Shown here one piece after another: positions 47,441 through 56,990 of a stretch of DNA of 64,000 bases. This DNA is from an uncultured Candidatus Thioglobus sp. (lineage in GTDB: Bacteria; Pseudomonadota; Gammaproteobacteria; PS1; Pseudothioglobaceae). Position numbers and translations under genes: made by a program. How positions within the stretch are numbered: the first letter of the stretch is position 1; the number at the start of each line of letters is the position of its first letter. The DNA is taken from positions 620,001 through 684,000 of the forward strand of contig CAJJCX010000004.1 of NCBI GenBank assembly GCA_905182815.1, read 5' to 3'. The notes under the pieces were generated by a model. It was not told the origin of the DNA, ran no database searches, and was given only the letters and a program-made list of their open reading frames with translations.

Positions 47441-48796
47441 ATGGCTGAAGTTGAACTTACTAATTTCGAAGTAAGCCTTCAAAATTTAATGATTTCATTA
47501 GAAGCATCAAATCATGATGAGGCAAAATATCAAATCAAAGAACTTCATCCTGGAGAAATAGCAAGACTTTTAGAAGCCATTCAACCAAAAGATAGAGCAG
47601 TTATTTGGCCTGGGATTGAAGTTTCAATCCAGGGCGAAGTTTTAAAAGAGGTTAATGAAGATGTCCAGTCCCAGTTAATTGGCGAAATGTCGGTAGACGA
47701 TCTTGTTAAGGCTACTGAAAAATTAGATACGGATGACTTGGCAGATATTGTCCCAAACCTACCTGAGTCTGCTGTTCATAGCCTTTTATTGACACTCGAT
47801 TTTAAACATCGAGAGCGCCTTAACAAAATTCTGAGCTACCCTGAAGACTCTGCTGGTGGATTAATGAATACTGACTTTATAACTGTCAGACCTGATGTCA
47901 CAATAAGAGCTGTAATAAGATATTTAAGGCTATTGAAAGAGATGCCAGTAGACACTGACCAAATTTTTGTTGTTGATAGAGACTTTAATTATTTAGGCTC
48001 CTTACTTATTACTACCTTGTTAACTGAAGGGCCAGAGCAAATGGTCGATTCATTGACTAACAATGAAGCTTCAAAACCAATTAATGCTGATACTGATGAA
48101 TCTGAAGTAGCTATACTATTTGAACAAAGAAATTTAATTTCAGCTCCCGTGATTGATGAGAATAATCAGTTAGTTGGGCGAATTACAATTGATGATGTGG
48201 TTGATGTAATTCGTGATCAGGCTGAACATTCTGTGATGTCCATGGTTGGTTTGGACGAGGATGAGGATGTCTTTGCCCCTATTTTCCAAAGCTCAAAGCG
48301 CCGAAGTGTCTGGCTAGGAGTTAATTTAATAACGGCATTTATTGCGGTCTACTTTATCGGTCTTTTTGAAGCCACCTTGCAGCAAAAAATTGCTTTAGCA
48401 ATATTAATGCCAGTAGTTGCTAGTATGGGCGGTATTGCAGGTACTCAAACGCTGATAATAGTTACTCGAGGAATTGCAACGGGAAGGGTAACCTCAGCTA
48501 ACATCAAAACCTTAATAAACAAAGAAGTTGCAGTAAGTGGCCTCAATGGCATAATTTGGTCTGTCGTTATTGGCCTAATTACTTACTACTGGTTTTCTGA
48601 CTTACTGCTGAGCTTAGTCATAGCGCTTGCAATAATTACCAATTTACTTGTTGCTGCTTTTTCTGGTGCATTTTTACCTTTGGCACTTACTAAGTTAAAG
48701 ATAGATCCTGCTTTGGCTGGAGGAGTTATTCTCACAACTATTACTGATGTCATTGGGTTTGTAGCCTTCCTTGGGTTAGCAGCTTTATTTATCTGA
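47441..48796 (+). CDS. mgtE: Magnesium transporter MgtE
   Basis: About 451 residues from the ATG at 47441 (an earlier start at 47408 lies inside the palindrome and is rejected). The N-terminal Mg-sensing superhelical domain is about 1-125, two CBS domains about 130-250 (SAGGLMNTDFITV, GRITIDDVVDVI), and the membrane domain has five helices with PVVASMGGIAGTQTL. Mediates Mg2+ uptake, gated by internal Mg2+. Confidence 0.95.
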   Translation: MAEVELTNFEVSLQNLMISLEASNHDEAKYQIKELHPGEIARLLEAIQPKDRAVIWPGIEVSIQGEVLKEVNEDVQSQLIGEMSVDDLVKATEKLDTDDLADIVPNLPESAVHSLLLTLDFKHRERLNKILSYPEDSAGGLMNTDFITVRPDVTIRAVIRYLRLLKEMPVDTDQIFVVDRDFNYLGSLLITTLLTEGPEQMVDSLTNNEASKPINADTDESEVAILFEQRNLISAPVIDENNQLVGRITIDDVVDVIRDQAEHSVMSMVGLDEDEDVFAPIFQSSKRRSVWLGVNLITAFIAVYFIGLFEATLQQKIALAILMPVVASMGGIAGTQTLIIVTRGIATGRVTSANIKTLINKEVAVSGLNGIIWSVVIGLITYYWFSDLLLSLVIALAIITNLLVAAFSGAFLPLALTKLKIDPALAGGVILTTITDVIGFVAFLGLAALFI

Positions 48797-48809
48797 TTTT
48801 TGCACTCAA

Positions 48810-49118
48810 ATGAAACTCTTGTATACGAATGAAAATCGAATAATGGTGATGAATGTTAAAAACGTTTTAATTAATAACGGTTATGAGGTCGTTCTTAATA
48901 ACGAGTTTGCATCGAGTGCATCTGGTGGTTTAGCCCCCTTTGATACTTGGCCGGAGGTCTGGCTTTTAAAAGATAGTGAGCTAGAAGAGGCTAAAAAAGT
49001 TATTGAGTCAATTGACACTGAAATAAGCTTAATTACTTGGAAGTGTGGGGATTGTAATGAGATCAATGATCAAACTTTTGATTTTTGCTGGAAGTGTGGC
49101 AGAGACAACTTTCAATAA
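48810..49118 (+). CDS. DUF2007 domain protein with C-terminal zinc ribbon
   Basis: 102 residues. The first ~65 (YTNENRIMVMNVKNVLINNGY...GGLAPFDTWPEVWLL) match DUF2007, a ferredoxin-like fold of unknown role. The last ~30 contain four cysteines, CGDCNE and CWKCGR, as in RanBP2-type zinc ribbons. The two modules together suggest a protein- or RNA-binding adaptor. It follows mgtE by 13 bp. Confidence 0.75.
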   Translation: MKLLYTNENRIMVMNVKNVLINNGYEVVLNNEFASSASGGLAPFDTWPEVWLLKDSELEEAKKVIESIDTEISLITWKCGDCNEINDQTFDFCWKCGRDNFQ

Positions 49119-49127
49119 ACTGTTCTT

Positions 49128-49307
49128 ATGAAAAAACTTATCTTACTTTCATTAATTGTAATAATTGTTGGTTTTTTTTCTAAGGATATCTATTTAGTTA
49201 TAAAACTAATTGGGTACTTTGCTTTTTTCTGGTCTATTATTAGACTTGGAAGGTTTCTATCTAGAGACTTCAATGATGGCAGAGACAATGATTATTTTGG
49301 TGAGTAA
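49128..49307 (+). CDS. Small membrane protein
   Basis: 59 codons from the ATG at 49128, 9 bp after the DUF2007 gene. It has a hydrophobic N-terminal segment (LILLSLIVIIVGFF), a second one (VIKLIGYFAFFWSIIRL), and an acidic tail (DFNDGRDNDYFGE). Two membrane helices are likely. No family is recognised; the coding-like composition and operon position support it. Confidence 0.55.
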   Translation: MKKLILLSLIVIIVGFFSKDIYLVIKLIGYFAFFWSIIRLGRFLSRDFNDGRDNDYFGE

Positions 49308-49351
49308 TAACGCAGTATTTGGTGAAAACTGAAGCATGAAAACCCTCACAA

Positions 49352-49774
49352 CTAAAGCTTTCTTGTCATTTTTATATGATCAATGCCAGCCTCTTCATAC
49401 TTTTCACCAGTACAAGTAAAGCTAAGATCAATATAAAATCCACGAGCATGCCACTGAGACGAAAGCCATAAGCTTTTTAATTGATTTTCTTGAGCCCACT
49501 CAATGAGCATTTTCATAATTAATTTACCAACACCCTTGCCTCGAAATTGTTTTAAAACAGCTACCCTTCCTATATGCCCATCAGACAAAATTCTTCCTGT
49601 TCCTATTGCCTTGTCATCTAATAATATGAGTATATGAGTAGCGTCATCATCAAGCCCATCTATTTCAAGCTCTTCAGGGACATTTTGCTCATCAACGAAA
49701 ACTTTAAATCTGACTTCACATATTTCTTTATGATTAGATTTATAGCTAGTTGTAATTGCAGAAATATTTTTCAT
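49352..49774 (-). CDS. GNAT family N-acetyltransferase
   Basis: 140 residues, with the acetyl-CoA loop RVAVLKQFRGKGVGKLIM and the C-terminal GFYIDLSFTCTGEKYEEAGIDH block, as in the YjcF/ElaA-like subgroup (VRFKVFVDEQNVPEELEID near the start). Substrate unknown. A LysE-type gene starts 7 bp away on the same strand. Confidence 0.8.
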   Translation of the reverse strand: MKNISAITTSYKSNHKEICEVRFKVFVDEQNVPEELEIDGLDDDATHILILLDDKAIGTGRILSDGHIGRVAVLKQFRGKGVGKLIMKMLIEWAQENQLKSLWLSSQWHARGFYIDLSFTCTGEKYEEAGIDHIKMTRKL

Positions 49775-49780
49775 AATGAC

Positions 49781-50410
49781 CTATAAGTGAACAAAAAAAA
49801 GATTAACCGCTAGAGCAATATATATTAAAGCTGCAACAAGGTTAAGATTTTTATTTATAGTTTTTGATTTTTTTAAAGTTCCTTCAAGGAAGCTAGATAA
49901 ATAGGCAATTGATGTGAAAACAAAAAATGCACTAAAAATGAATAGTAATCCAAGGAGAAATATCTGAGATGAGACATTATTATTGGAATTTACAAACTGA
50001 GGCAAAAAGACCAAAAAAAAGATTGCTACTTTTGGGTTGGTTAAGTTCATAACAACACCCGTTAAATAGTATGATTTATTTGAACTATTTTGGGAGGCTT
50101 TCCCTAAGTTTAACTCTTTATTTTGAATCGAGAGCCATGCAAGATACACAAGGTAAAAAGCGCCAATAATTTTCAGTCCATTGAAGGCAATTGCACTTGT
50201 TTGAAAAACAACACTTACACCAATCGCAACTAAGATTGTGTGTCCTATGAGCCCTGTGCAAAGACCAAGTGTAGTATAGAGTCCAATTTTCCATCCCCTT
50301 AAAGCTGAATTACTCATAACAAATAGATTGTCAGGCCCAGGAACTAGGCTTAGAACTACAGATGCAGTAATAAAAGTTATTATTGTCTCAATACTCAATA
50401 CTTCTAACAT
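49781..50410 (-). CDS. LysE/RhtB-family exporter
   Basis: 209 residues and about six membrane helices. VPGPDNLFVMSNSALRGWKIGLYTTLGLCTG near the start is the RhtB signature. Exports amino acids or related small molecules from the cytoplasm. Last but one of a five-gene minus-strand block that begins with the DmdA-like gene. Confidence 0.85.
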   Translation of the reverse strand: MLEVLSIETIITFITASVVLSLVPGPDNLFVMSNSALRGWKIGLYTTLGLCTGLIGHTILVAIGVSVVFQTSAIAFNGLKIIGAFYLVYLAWLSIQNKELNLGKASQNSSNKSYYLTGVVMNLTNPKVAIFFLVFLPQFVNSNNNVSSQIFLLGLLFIFSAFFVFTSIAYLSSFLEGTLKKSKTINKNLNLVAALIYIALAVNLFFVHL

Positions 50411-50429
50411 TTATAAACCTTTGGCGTAG

Positions 50430-50843
50430 TTATTTGCTAAACACTTCTGTTAAATTTTTGTAGGCTTTGAGTTCGATAGAGTTACCTGAATAGTCCTCAA
50501 AAAACATTGTTGCCTGCTCACCAGGTTGGCCTAAAAACCTCACATTAGGAGTAATAATAAATTTAACAGATTTTGATTGCAGTTTATGGGCTAAATTATA
50601 AAAGGTATCCCAATCTAGTACACAACCAAAGTGAGGCATAGGAACTGAAACACCTTCTACGCTTGAGCTAGAATTACTACTTTTTATTACCTCACCAACA
50701 TGAAGCGAGAGTTGGTTTCCAAAAAAATTGAAATCTACCCAGGTTTCTGAGCTTCTTCCCTCAAGACACCCTAAAAGACTCCCATAGAATCTTCTTGTAG
50801 ACTCTAGATCAGTCACTGTATATGCTAAATGAAAGACACTCAT
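50430..50843 (-). CDS. VOC (glyoxalase/dioxygenase) superfamily protein
   Basis: 137 residues with the start FHLAYTVTDLESTRRFYGSLLGC, typical of the vicinal-oxygen-chelate fold. Candidate metal ligands are His3-type in FHLAYTV, the His in PHFGCVL, and the Glu in GNSIELKAY. Length fits a single-chain two-module VOC protein. Substrate unknown. It sits between two LysE exporters. Confidence 0.75.
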   Translation of the reverse strand: MSVFHLAYTVTDLESTRRFYGSLLGCLEGRSSETWVDFNFFGNQLSLHVGEVIKSSNSSSSVEGVSVPMPHFGCVLDWDTFYNLAHKLQSKSVKFIITPNVRFLGQPGEQATMFFEDYSGNSIELKAYKNLTEVFSK

Positions 50844-50853
50844 AAAAATCTAG

Positions 50854-51474
50854 TTAAGACGTACCCATTATTAAACCAATAAGAATTAATGTGGAACCAG
50901 TAACTCTATTTTGCCATAATATTTTTTTTGGGTCCGACAGAAATGATTTTGATATTTCAGCAAGCATGACGTAGCCAATCATTACAATTAAATCAACACT
51001 AATTAATGTTGCAGTTAAAATTAAACAAGTAGAAATTTTAAGGGCAGTTAAATCGACAAAAAGTGGTATTAATGCAAGAAAAAAAACGGTGCCTTTGATG
51101 TTTGTTATGTTCACAAAAAAACCCTTTAGAAGAGAACTCAAAGGGTTAAAAGCTTTCTCTAGGTAGGCTTTAGAAGTAGATATCTGTTCAATTTTTTTAA
51201 GCCATTGCATAATTCCTAGCGCAATTAAGTAAAGCATTCCCAGCATTTTAATTATTGAAAAAATACTTGGAAACTGATCAATTAATACTCCTAGTCCTAG
51301 CAGCAGAAATATAATTTGACTCATTAATCCAAGTTGCAGGCCAATTACTGAAATTATAGATCTCTTCAAGCCATATTGAGTGCCCTGACTTATTGAAAAA
51401 ATTGCTCCAGGGCCAGGGGATATACTAATAAAAAGTGCAGATGCTAATAGCCCAAGCCAGACAGTTAATTCCAT
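50854..51474 (-). CDS. LysE/RhtB-family exporter (second copy)
   Basis: 206 residues with SISPGPGAIFSISQGTQYGLKRS at the N-terminus and about six membrane helices. It is divergent from the other LysE gene at 49781, so this is not a recent duplicate. It starts 8 bp from the stop of the DmdA-like gene and is probably co-transcribed with it. Confidence 0.85.
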   Translation of the reverse strand: MELTVWLGLLASALFISISPGPGAIFSISQGTQYGLKRSIISVIGLQLGLMSQIIFLLLGLGVLIDQFPSIFSIIKMLGMLYLIALGIMQWLKKIEQISTSKAYLEKAFNPLSSLLKGFFVNITNIKGTVFFLALIPLFVDLTALKISTCLILTATLISVDLIVMIGYVMLAEISKSFLSDPKKILWQNRVTGSTLILIGLIMGTS

Positions 51475-51482
51475 AAGTTCAT

Positions 51483-52598
51483 TTAGTTAAAGGGAATTGG
51501 TGAAACCTTCCCTAGTCTTTTGCCCCAAGGCGTTTCTACTTCTACTTCTGAGTCTATATCATTGAAGCCTTTGTCAAGAGTGGCCATAGCCATATTAATT
51601 TTTAGTCTTGGTGAATATGCAGCGCTAGTAACCTTTCCACATATTTTGTTGCCACTTTTAACTTGCCATGGGCTAGCACAGCCACCAATAAATGCATCAC
51701 CCTCAACAACAAGGCCAACTAGTTTTTTAGTGATGCCTTCAGAGCGTATTTTATGGAGTGCATTTCTACTTAAGTAATCAGCTTCTTTATCGAGCTGACA
51801 AAAATTAGCTAAAGGAAGCTCTAGGGGGTTGCTATTTATATCCATGTCATTACCCCATGAAAAAAGACCCGACTCAACCCTTTCAATATTGTTTGGAGTT
51901 CCAGGCTTAATGTCATATTTTTTACCGGCAGTAGCAACAATATCCCAGAGCTTTTGGCCTTTAGAGCCATCACGAAGATAGAGCTCAAAACCACCTTGCT
52001 TACTCCACCCTGATTTTTGGACAATGAGAGGAATGCCTTCTAACTCAACTTCTTTAAAAAAGAAATACTTGATATCTTTAACCCAGTCACCAAACAAATC
52101 AATCATTAATGGCAAGTGGTTAGGTCCTTGGATAGCAAGGGGAGATACATCTGGCTCACTAATCTGAACATCCCAGCCAAGTCCACAGACAAGTCCACGA
52201 GTCCATAGTAAAACATCACTATCAGCAATCGAAAGCCAAAAATGATTTTCAGCCAATTTTAATATTATTGGATCATTTATAATTCCACCATTTTCATCAG
52301 TAATAAGGGCATATTTTCCTTGACCAATTTGGAGTTTTGAGAGATCTCTAGAAGTAATATATTCAACAAACTTATACGCATCACCACCAATTATTTCAAC
52401 TTGCCTCTCAGCAGCAACATCCCACATCGTGACGTTATTCATTAAATTCCAGTAGTCAGCCTCTGCACCTTCATAAGAAGTGGGCATAATCATATGATTG
52501 TATAACGTGAAAGTTTTAGCTCCTGCTTTAAGAGTAGCCTCGTAATATGGGGATTTTCTTAAGCGGTCTGAAAGGGTAAAGTTGACATGTCCATCCAT
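51483..52598 (-). CDS. dmdA: DmdA-like tetrahydrofolate-dependent demethylase (GcvT family)
   Basis: 371 residues of the GcvT/aminomethyltransferase fold. The blocks VTMWDVAAERQVEI, SIADSDVLLWTRGL, DVSPLAIQGP, SGWSKQGGFELYL and NNIERVESGLFSWGNDMD closely follow SAR11-type DmdA, which moves a methyl group from dimethylsulfoniopropionate to tetrahydrofolate. A related N-methyl substrate cannot be excluded. Shine-Dalgarno TTGGAGC precedes the ATG. First gene of a block with LysE, VOC, LysE and GNAT. Confidence 0.75.
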   Translation of the reverse strand: MDGHVNFTLSDRLRKSPYYEATLKAGAKTFTLYNHMIMPTSYEGAEADYWNLMNNVTMWDVAAERQVEIIGGDAYKFVEYITSRDLSKLQIGQGKYALITDENGGIINDPIILKLAENHFWLSIADSDVLLWTRGLVCGLGWDVQISEPDVSPLAIQGPNHLPLMIDLFGDWVKDIKYFFFKEVELEGIPLIVQKSGWSKQGGFELYLRDGSKGQKLWDIVATAGKKYDIKPGTPNNIERVESGLFSWGNDMDINSNPLELPLANFCQLDKEADYLSRNALHKIRSEGITKKLVGLVVEGDAFIGGCASPWQVKSGNKICGKVTSAAYSPRLKINMAMATLDKGFNDIDSEVEVETPWGKRLGKVSPIPFN

Positions 52599-52698
52599 TG
52601 GGGTTGCTCCAAGTTTTAAGTATTATTACTTTTTAAAAGAATGTTGTCTTGCAAAGATAAAAAAGTGTATTTTATACCTTATTTTTTAAATTTTTCAA

Positions 52699-54072
52699 CT
52701 ATAAAGAATCTGCAGAAATACCATTCGATTTAAGCCATTCAGCAAACTTTGTCTTTATTTCATTTAGCGATTTATTGTCATTAGCTTCAAAACGTAAAAC
52801 TAAGCAAGGGGTTGTATTGGAAGCCCTGACTAGCCCCCAACAATTTTCGTAGTCGACTCTAACGCCATCAATAGTAATAATAGTGGCATTGGGAAAATTA
52901 ATGTCCGCTGATAATTTATTCATTGCTTCAAATTGCTGACCATGCTTCTCAAAGTTAATATTAATTTCAGGGGTACTTAGGTTTACTGGCATTTCATCAA
53001 AAATTTCAAAACATGACTTATTGCTCTTAGAGATAATTTCTAATAGCCTTGCACCAGTATAAAGAGCATCATCAAATCCATACCAGCGCTCCTTAAAGAA
53101 TATATGTCCTGACATTTCTCCAGCTAGCTCTGCTTTAGTTTCTGTAAGTTTTTGTTTAATAAAACTGTGCCCGGTTCTGGACATAATTGGTTCACCTCCA
53201 TTTTCAGAAATAAATTTAGGCAGAAGTGAAGAGCACTTCACATCAAAAATAATTTTTGCACCTTTATTTCTACTTAATACATCCTTAGAGTAAAGCATCA
53301 TTTGCTGATCAGCCCAAATGATTTGACCTTTGTTGTCAACCAATCCTAACCTATCTCCATCTCCATCAAAAGCAAGGCCTAAGTCAGAGTTAGTATCTTT
53401 AACTTCTTGGATTAAATCTTGTAAATTTTCGGGTTTAGAGGGATCTGGGTGGTGGTTTGGAAACCTGCCATCAACTAAACAAAAGAGTTTGGTAACTTTA
53501 ACGCCTAATGCTTCAAACAATTGAGGAGCAATGTTACCTGCTACGCCATTGCCACAATCAATTACAATTTTGAGATCTTTCTCAATTTTGATATCTGACT
53601 TAATCGTGTCTATATAGTTTTGATCGATATTTATAGAAGTTGAGGTTCCAGAACCAGAAGAAAAATTGTTCTCATTAATTCTTTTAAGTAGGTCTTGAAT
53701 TCTTTCAGCTGAAAGAGTTTCGCCTGCGACCATAATTTTTAATCCATTATATTCTGCAGGGTTGTGCGACCCAGTAATCATAACGCCTGATGTTGCTCCT
53801 TTGGTGTAAGTTGCAAAATACACAACTGGAGATGGGACCATACCTATATTCACCACGTGACAGCCACTCTCAAGAAGGCCTGAAATCAATGCATCTGATA
53901 ATTCTGGTCCCGTTAAGCGTCCATCTCTTCCTACAACAACACCTCTTTCACCTTTTTCAATAGATTCGCTACCAACAGCCTTGCCTATCAATTTGACAAT
54001 TTCTGGTGTTAGTTCAGTTTCAACAATACCTCTTATATCGTAGGCTTTGAAGATTGAAGTTGGAATATTCAT
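52699..54072 (-). CDS. manB: Phosphomannomutase/phosphoglucomutase
   Basis: About 457 residues from the ATG at 54072. The alpha-D-phosphohexomutase landmarks are the start IFKAYDIRGIVE, the phosphoserine loop GVMITGSHNPAEYNG, the Mg loop DGDGDRLG, the sugar loop GEMSGHIFF, and the C-terminal RASNTTPCLVLRFEA. Resembles AlgC. Supplies mannose-1-P or glucose-1-P for envelope sugars. It is divergent from aceE. Confidence 0.9.
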   Translation of the reverse strand: MNIPTSIFKAYDIRGIVETELTPEIVKLIGKAVGSESIEKGERGVVVGRDGRLTGPELSDALISGLLESGCHVVNIGMVPSPVVYFATYTKGATSGVMITGSHNPAEYNGLKIMVAGETLSAERIQDLLKRINENNFSSGSGTSTSINIDQNYIDTIKSDIKIEKDLKIVIDCGNGVAGNIAPQLFEALGVKVTKLFCLVDGRFPNHHPDPSKPENLQDLIQEVKDTNSDLGLAFDGDGDRLGLVDNKGQIIWADQQMMLYSKDVLSRNKGAKIIFDVKCSSLLPKFISENGGEPIMSRTGHSFIKQKLTETKAELAGEMSGHIFFKERWYGFDDALYTGARLLEIISKSNKSCFEIFDEMPVNLSTPEININFEKHGQQFEAMNKLSADINFPNATIITIDGVRVDYENCWGLVRASNTTPCLVLRFEANDNKSLNEIKTKFAEWLKSNGISADSL

Positions 54073-54332
54073 TAAAATATTTGTAAAGATTAAAGTTGCA
54101 GTCATTTTAACAAATTTTTATTTTAGAAATCGATAGAAGACTTCTAAAGGAACAAAATAAAAAGATTTATTGATAATGCTAGCTAATCGCTTTTTTCTCA
54201 ATATCTATAAAGACTTTTCTTTAAGCTTAAACTGCACTTTATTAAGGTGATTTTGAGTTAACTTTTTAGGGATAATATCCACAAAAGTTGAATTTCAAAC
54301 CTTTTCTGTTGAATTAAATTAAATTAAATTTT

Positions 54333-56984
54333 ATGTCTCAAAAAGATATTGATCCGCAAGAAACTATTGAATGGCTAGAAGCTTTTAGATCTGTTGCCAG
54401 GGTTGAAGGGCAAGATAGAGCTAAGTATATCCTGCAAAAATTAATGGATATGGCCCATGAAGATGGGATGAATTTACCGCAAGGCGTTAATACAGCTTAT
54501 TTAAATTCAATTCCAGTAGAAAAAGAAACTGAACTTGTTGTTAAGCATGATATTGAGCATCGAATTAAATCGATCATACGATGGAATGCAATGATCATGG
54601 TTGTTAAAGCAAATCAAGTCTCTTCTGAGCTTGGTGGCCATATTGCATCATTTGCATCTAGCGCCACACTGTATGAAGTTGGTTTCAATCATTTCTATAG
54701 AGGTGGGAATTTAGACCAGGGAGCAGACCTAATATTTTTCCAAGGCCATATTGCACCTGGTATATATTCAAGAGCCTTTCTAGAAGGTAGAATTACTGAA
54801 AAGCAAATGCTTAACTTTAGGCAGGAGGCTAATCAAGAAGGATTATCATCCTATCCCCATCCATGGTTAATGCCAAATTTTTGGCAGTTTCCAACAGTAT
54901 CTATGGGACTAGGGCCAATAATGGCGATATTTCAAGCGCGTTTTATGAAATACCTTCAGCATCGAGAAATTATTAAAACGGATAAAAGAACCGTTTGGGC
55001 CTACATAGGAGATGGTGAAACAGATGAGCCTGAGTCTCTTGGTGCCATATCTTTAGCAGGTAGAGAAAAGCTGGATAATCTTATTTTTGTTATTAATTGT
55101 AATCTTCAGCGTTTAGATGGACCTGTTCGAGGCAATGGTAAGATCATTCAAGAGCTTGAAGGAATGTTTCGAGGCGCTGGCTGGAATGTAATTAAAGTTA
55201 TTTGGGGTAGGGGTTGGGATAAATTAATCGCCAATGATACTTCGGGCCTTTTGAGGCAAAGAATGGAAGAAGTTGTTGATGGGGAATATCAGGCCTATAA
55301 AGCAAAAGATGGCGCTTATGTTCGTAAGCATTTTTTTGGAAAGTATCCTGAAACTCTTAAACTTGTTGAGCATATGTCTGATGATGAAATTTTTGGGCTT
55401 ACTCGAGGTGGTCACGATCCAAATAAGGTTTTTCAAGCTTACAAATCAGCTAAAGAGCATAAGGGACAGCCTACAGTTATTTTGGCAAAAACAGTCAAAG
55501 GATACGGAATGGGAGAGGCTGGTGAAGGACAAAACACTACCCACAGCCAGAAGAAATTAGGTGTTGATGCACTAGTTCGTGTTGCTCAGAGATTTGATAT
55601 CCCTGTTACTAAAAAAGATGCAGAAGAGCTCAATTTTTATAAGCCTGCTGAAGATAGTGAGGAACTAAAATATCTTAGAGAGAGGCGTGAAGCTTTGGGC
55701 GGATATCTACCTGTTAGAAGTTTTGAGCTGGAGACCTTTAAAATACCAGAATTAAACGTTTTTGATCCTCTACTAAAATCTACTGATGAAAAGGAAATAT
55801 CAAGCACAATGGCATTTGTGCGCTTCCTATCACTATTAATACGAGATAAAGAGATTGGTCCAAGAGTTGTTCCCATTGTTCCTGATGAGGCGAGAACTTT
55901 TGGAATGGAGGGTCTTTTTAGGCAAATGGGCATTTATTCTTCCTCTGGTCAGCTCTATGAGCCAGAAGACTCTGATAAAGTTATGTGGTATAAAGAAGAT
56001 ATTAAAGGCCAGGTGCTTCAAGAAGGCATCAATGAAGCTGGAGCAATTTCTGACTGGATTGCTGCTGCAACATCTTATGCTTCTCATAATGTCACAATGA
56101 TTCCTTTTTATATTTATTATTCAAAGTTTGGTTTTCAAAGGGTTGGTGATCTTGCTTGGGCTGCTGGAGATATGCAAGCCAAGGGTTTTTTGATGGGTGG
56201 TACTGCTGGAAGAACTACGCTTGCTGGTGAAGGTCTTCAGCATCAAGATGGGGATTCATTGATTGTTGCCAATACTATTCCAAATTGTGTTTCCTACGAT
56301 CCAACTTATGCGTATGAATTAGCAGTTATTCTGCGTGAAGGCATGCGCCGAATGTATGAGAATATGGAAAGTGTTTTTTATTATATAACACTTATGAATG
56401 AGAACTATATTCATCCTGCTATTCCTAAAGGCGCTGAAGAAGGAATTATTAAGGGAATGTATCCATTAAAAGTAGTAGGAAAATCCAAAATTGAAGTTCA
56501 ATTATTAGGAAGTGGCGCTATTCTTAGAGAAGTTGAAAAAGCAGCTGATATGCTCTCAAAAGACTGGGGTGTTATGTCGCATGTTTGGAGTGTTACTAGT
56601 TTTAATGAGATTACAAGAGAGGCTCAAAAAATTGATCGTGAAAATTTATTTAGTACAAGTAAAAATAAGAAGGTTCCATACATAACTCAGTGCTTAAGCA
56701 AATCTTCTGGCCCAGTAATTGCTGCTACAGACTATATGAGAAATTATGCAGAGCAGGTTCGTAAGCATATACCTCTTCATTATGAGGTATTAGGTACAGA
56801 TGGATTTGGTAGGTCAGATTCTCGTAAAGAGCTTAGATATTTTTTTGAGGTGAATGCAAATTATATTGTTTTTGTAACATTAAAGGCGCTTGTTGATGAT
56901 GGCTTGCTGGATTCAAAAATAATTAAAAGTGCTATTAAAAAACTTAATATTGATGTTAATAAGTCAAACCCAATGTATACATAA
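54333..56984 (+). CDS. aceE: Pyruvate dehydrogenase E1 component, homodimeric type
   Basis: 883 residues, full length. The ThDP/Mg motif GDGETDEPESLGAISLAGRE (about 228-247), VINCNLQRLDGPVRGN, RTFGMEGLFRQMGIY and LTGTDGFGRSD-like VLGTDGFGRSDSRK near the end are AceE hallmarks. Decarboxylates pyruvate for acetyl-CoA. The partner genes aceF and lpd do not follow; a HopJ-family gene does. In the 227-bp upstream gap a tandem AATTA/AAATT stretch and a possible TAATAT box are seen, but no clear PdhR site. Confidence 0.95.
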   Translation: MSQKDIDPQETIEWLEAFRSVARVEGQDRAKYILQKLMDMAHEDGMNLPQGVNTAYLNSIPVEKETELVVKHDIEHRIKSIIRWNAMIMVVKANQVSSELGGHIASFASSATLYEVGFNHFYRGGNLDQGADLIFFQGHIAPGIYSRAFLEGRITEKQMLNFRQEANQEGLSSYPHPWLMPNFWQFPTVSMGLGPIMAIFQARFMKYLQHREIIKTDKRTVWAYIGDGETDEPESLGAISLAGREKLDNLIFVINCNLQRLDGPVRGNGKIIQELEGMFRGAGWNVIKVIWGRGWDKLIANDTSGLLRQRMEEVVDGEYQAYKAKDGAYVRKHFFGKYPETLKLVEHMSDDEIFGLTRGGHDPNKVFQAYKSAKEHKGQPTVILAKTVKGYGMGEAGEGQNTTHSQKKLGVDALVRVAQRFDIPVTKKDAEELNFYKPAEDSEELKYLRERREALGGYLPVRSFELETFKIPELNVFDPLLKSTDEKEISSTMAFVRFLSLLIRDKEIGPRVVPIVPDEARTFGMEGLFRQMGIYSSSGQLYEPEDSDKVMWYKEDIKGQVLQEGINEAGAISDWIAAATSYASHNVTMIPFYIYYSKFGFQRVGDLAWAAGDMQAKGFLMGGTAGRTTLAGEGLQHQDGDSLIVANTIPNCVSYDPTYAYELAVILREGMRRMYENMESVFYYITLMNENYIHPAIPKGAEEGIIKGMYPLKVVGKSKIEVQLLGSGAILREVEKAADMLSKDWGVMSHVWSVTSFNEITREAQKIDRENLFSTSKNKKVPYITQCLSKSSGPVIAATDYMRNYAEQVRKHIPLHYEVLGTDGFGRSDSRKELRYFFEVNANYIVFVTLKALVDDGLLDSKIIKSAIKKLNIDVNKSNPMYT

Positions 56985-56990
56985 AAAACG

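Noticed and set aside
55637-56087. Minus-strand open frames within aceE
   Set aside because: They are shadows of a conserved full-length gene.
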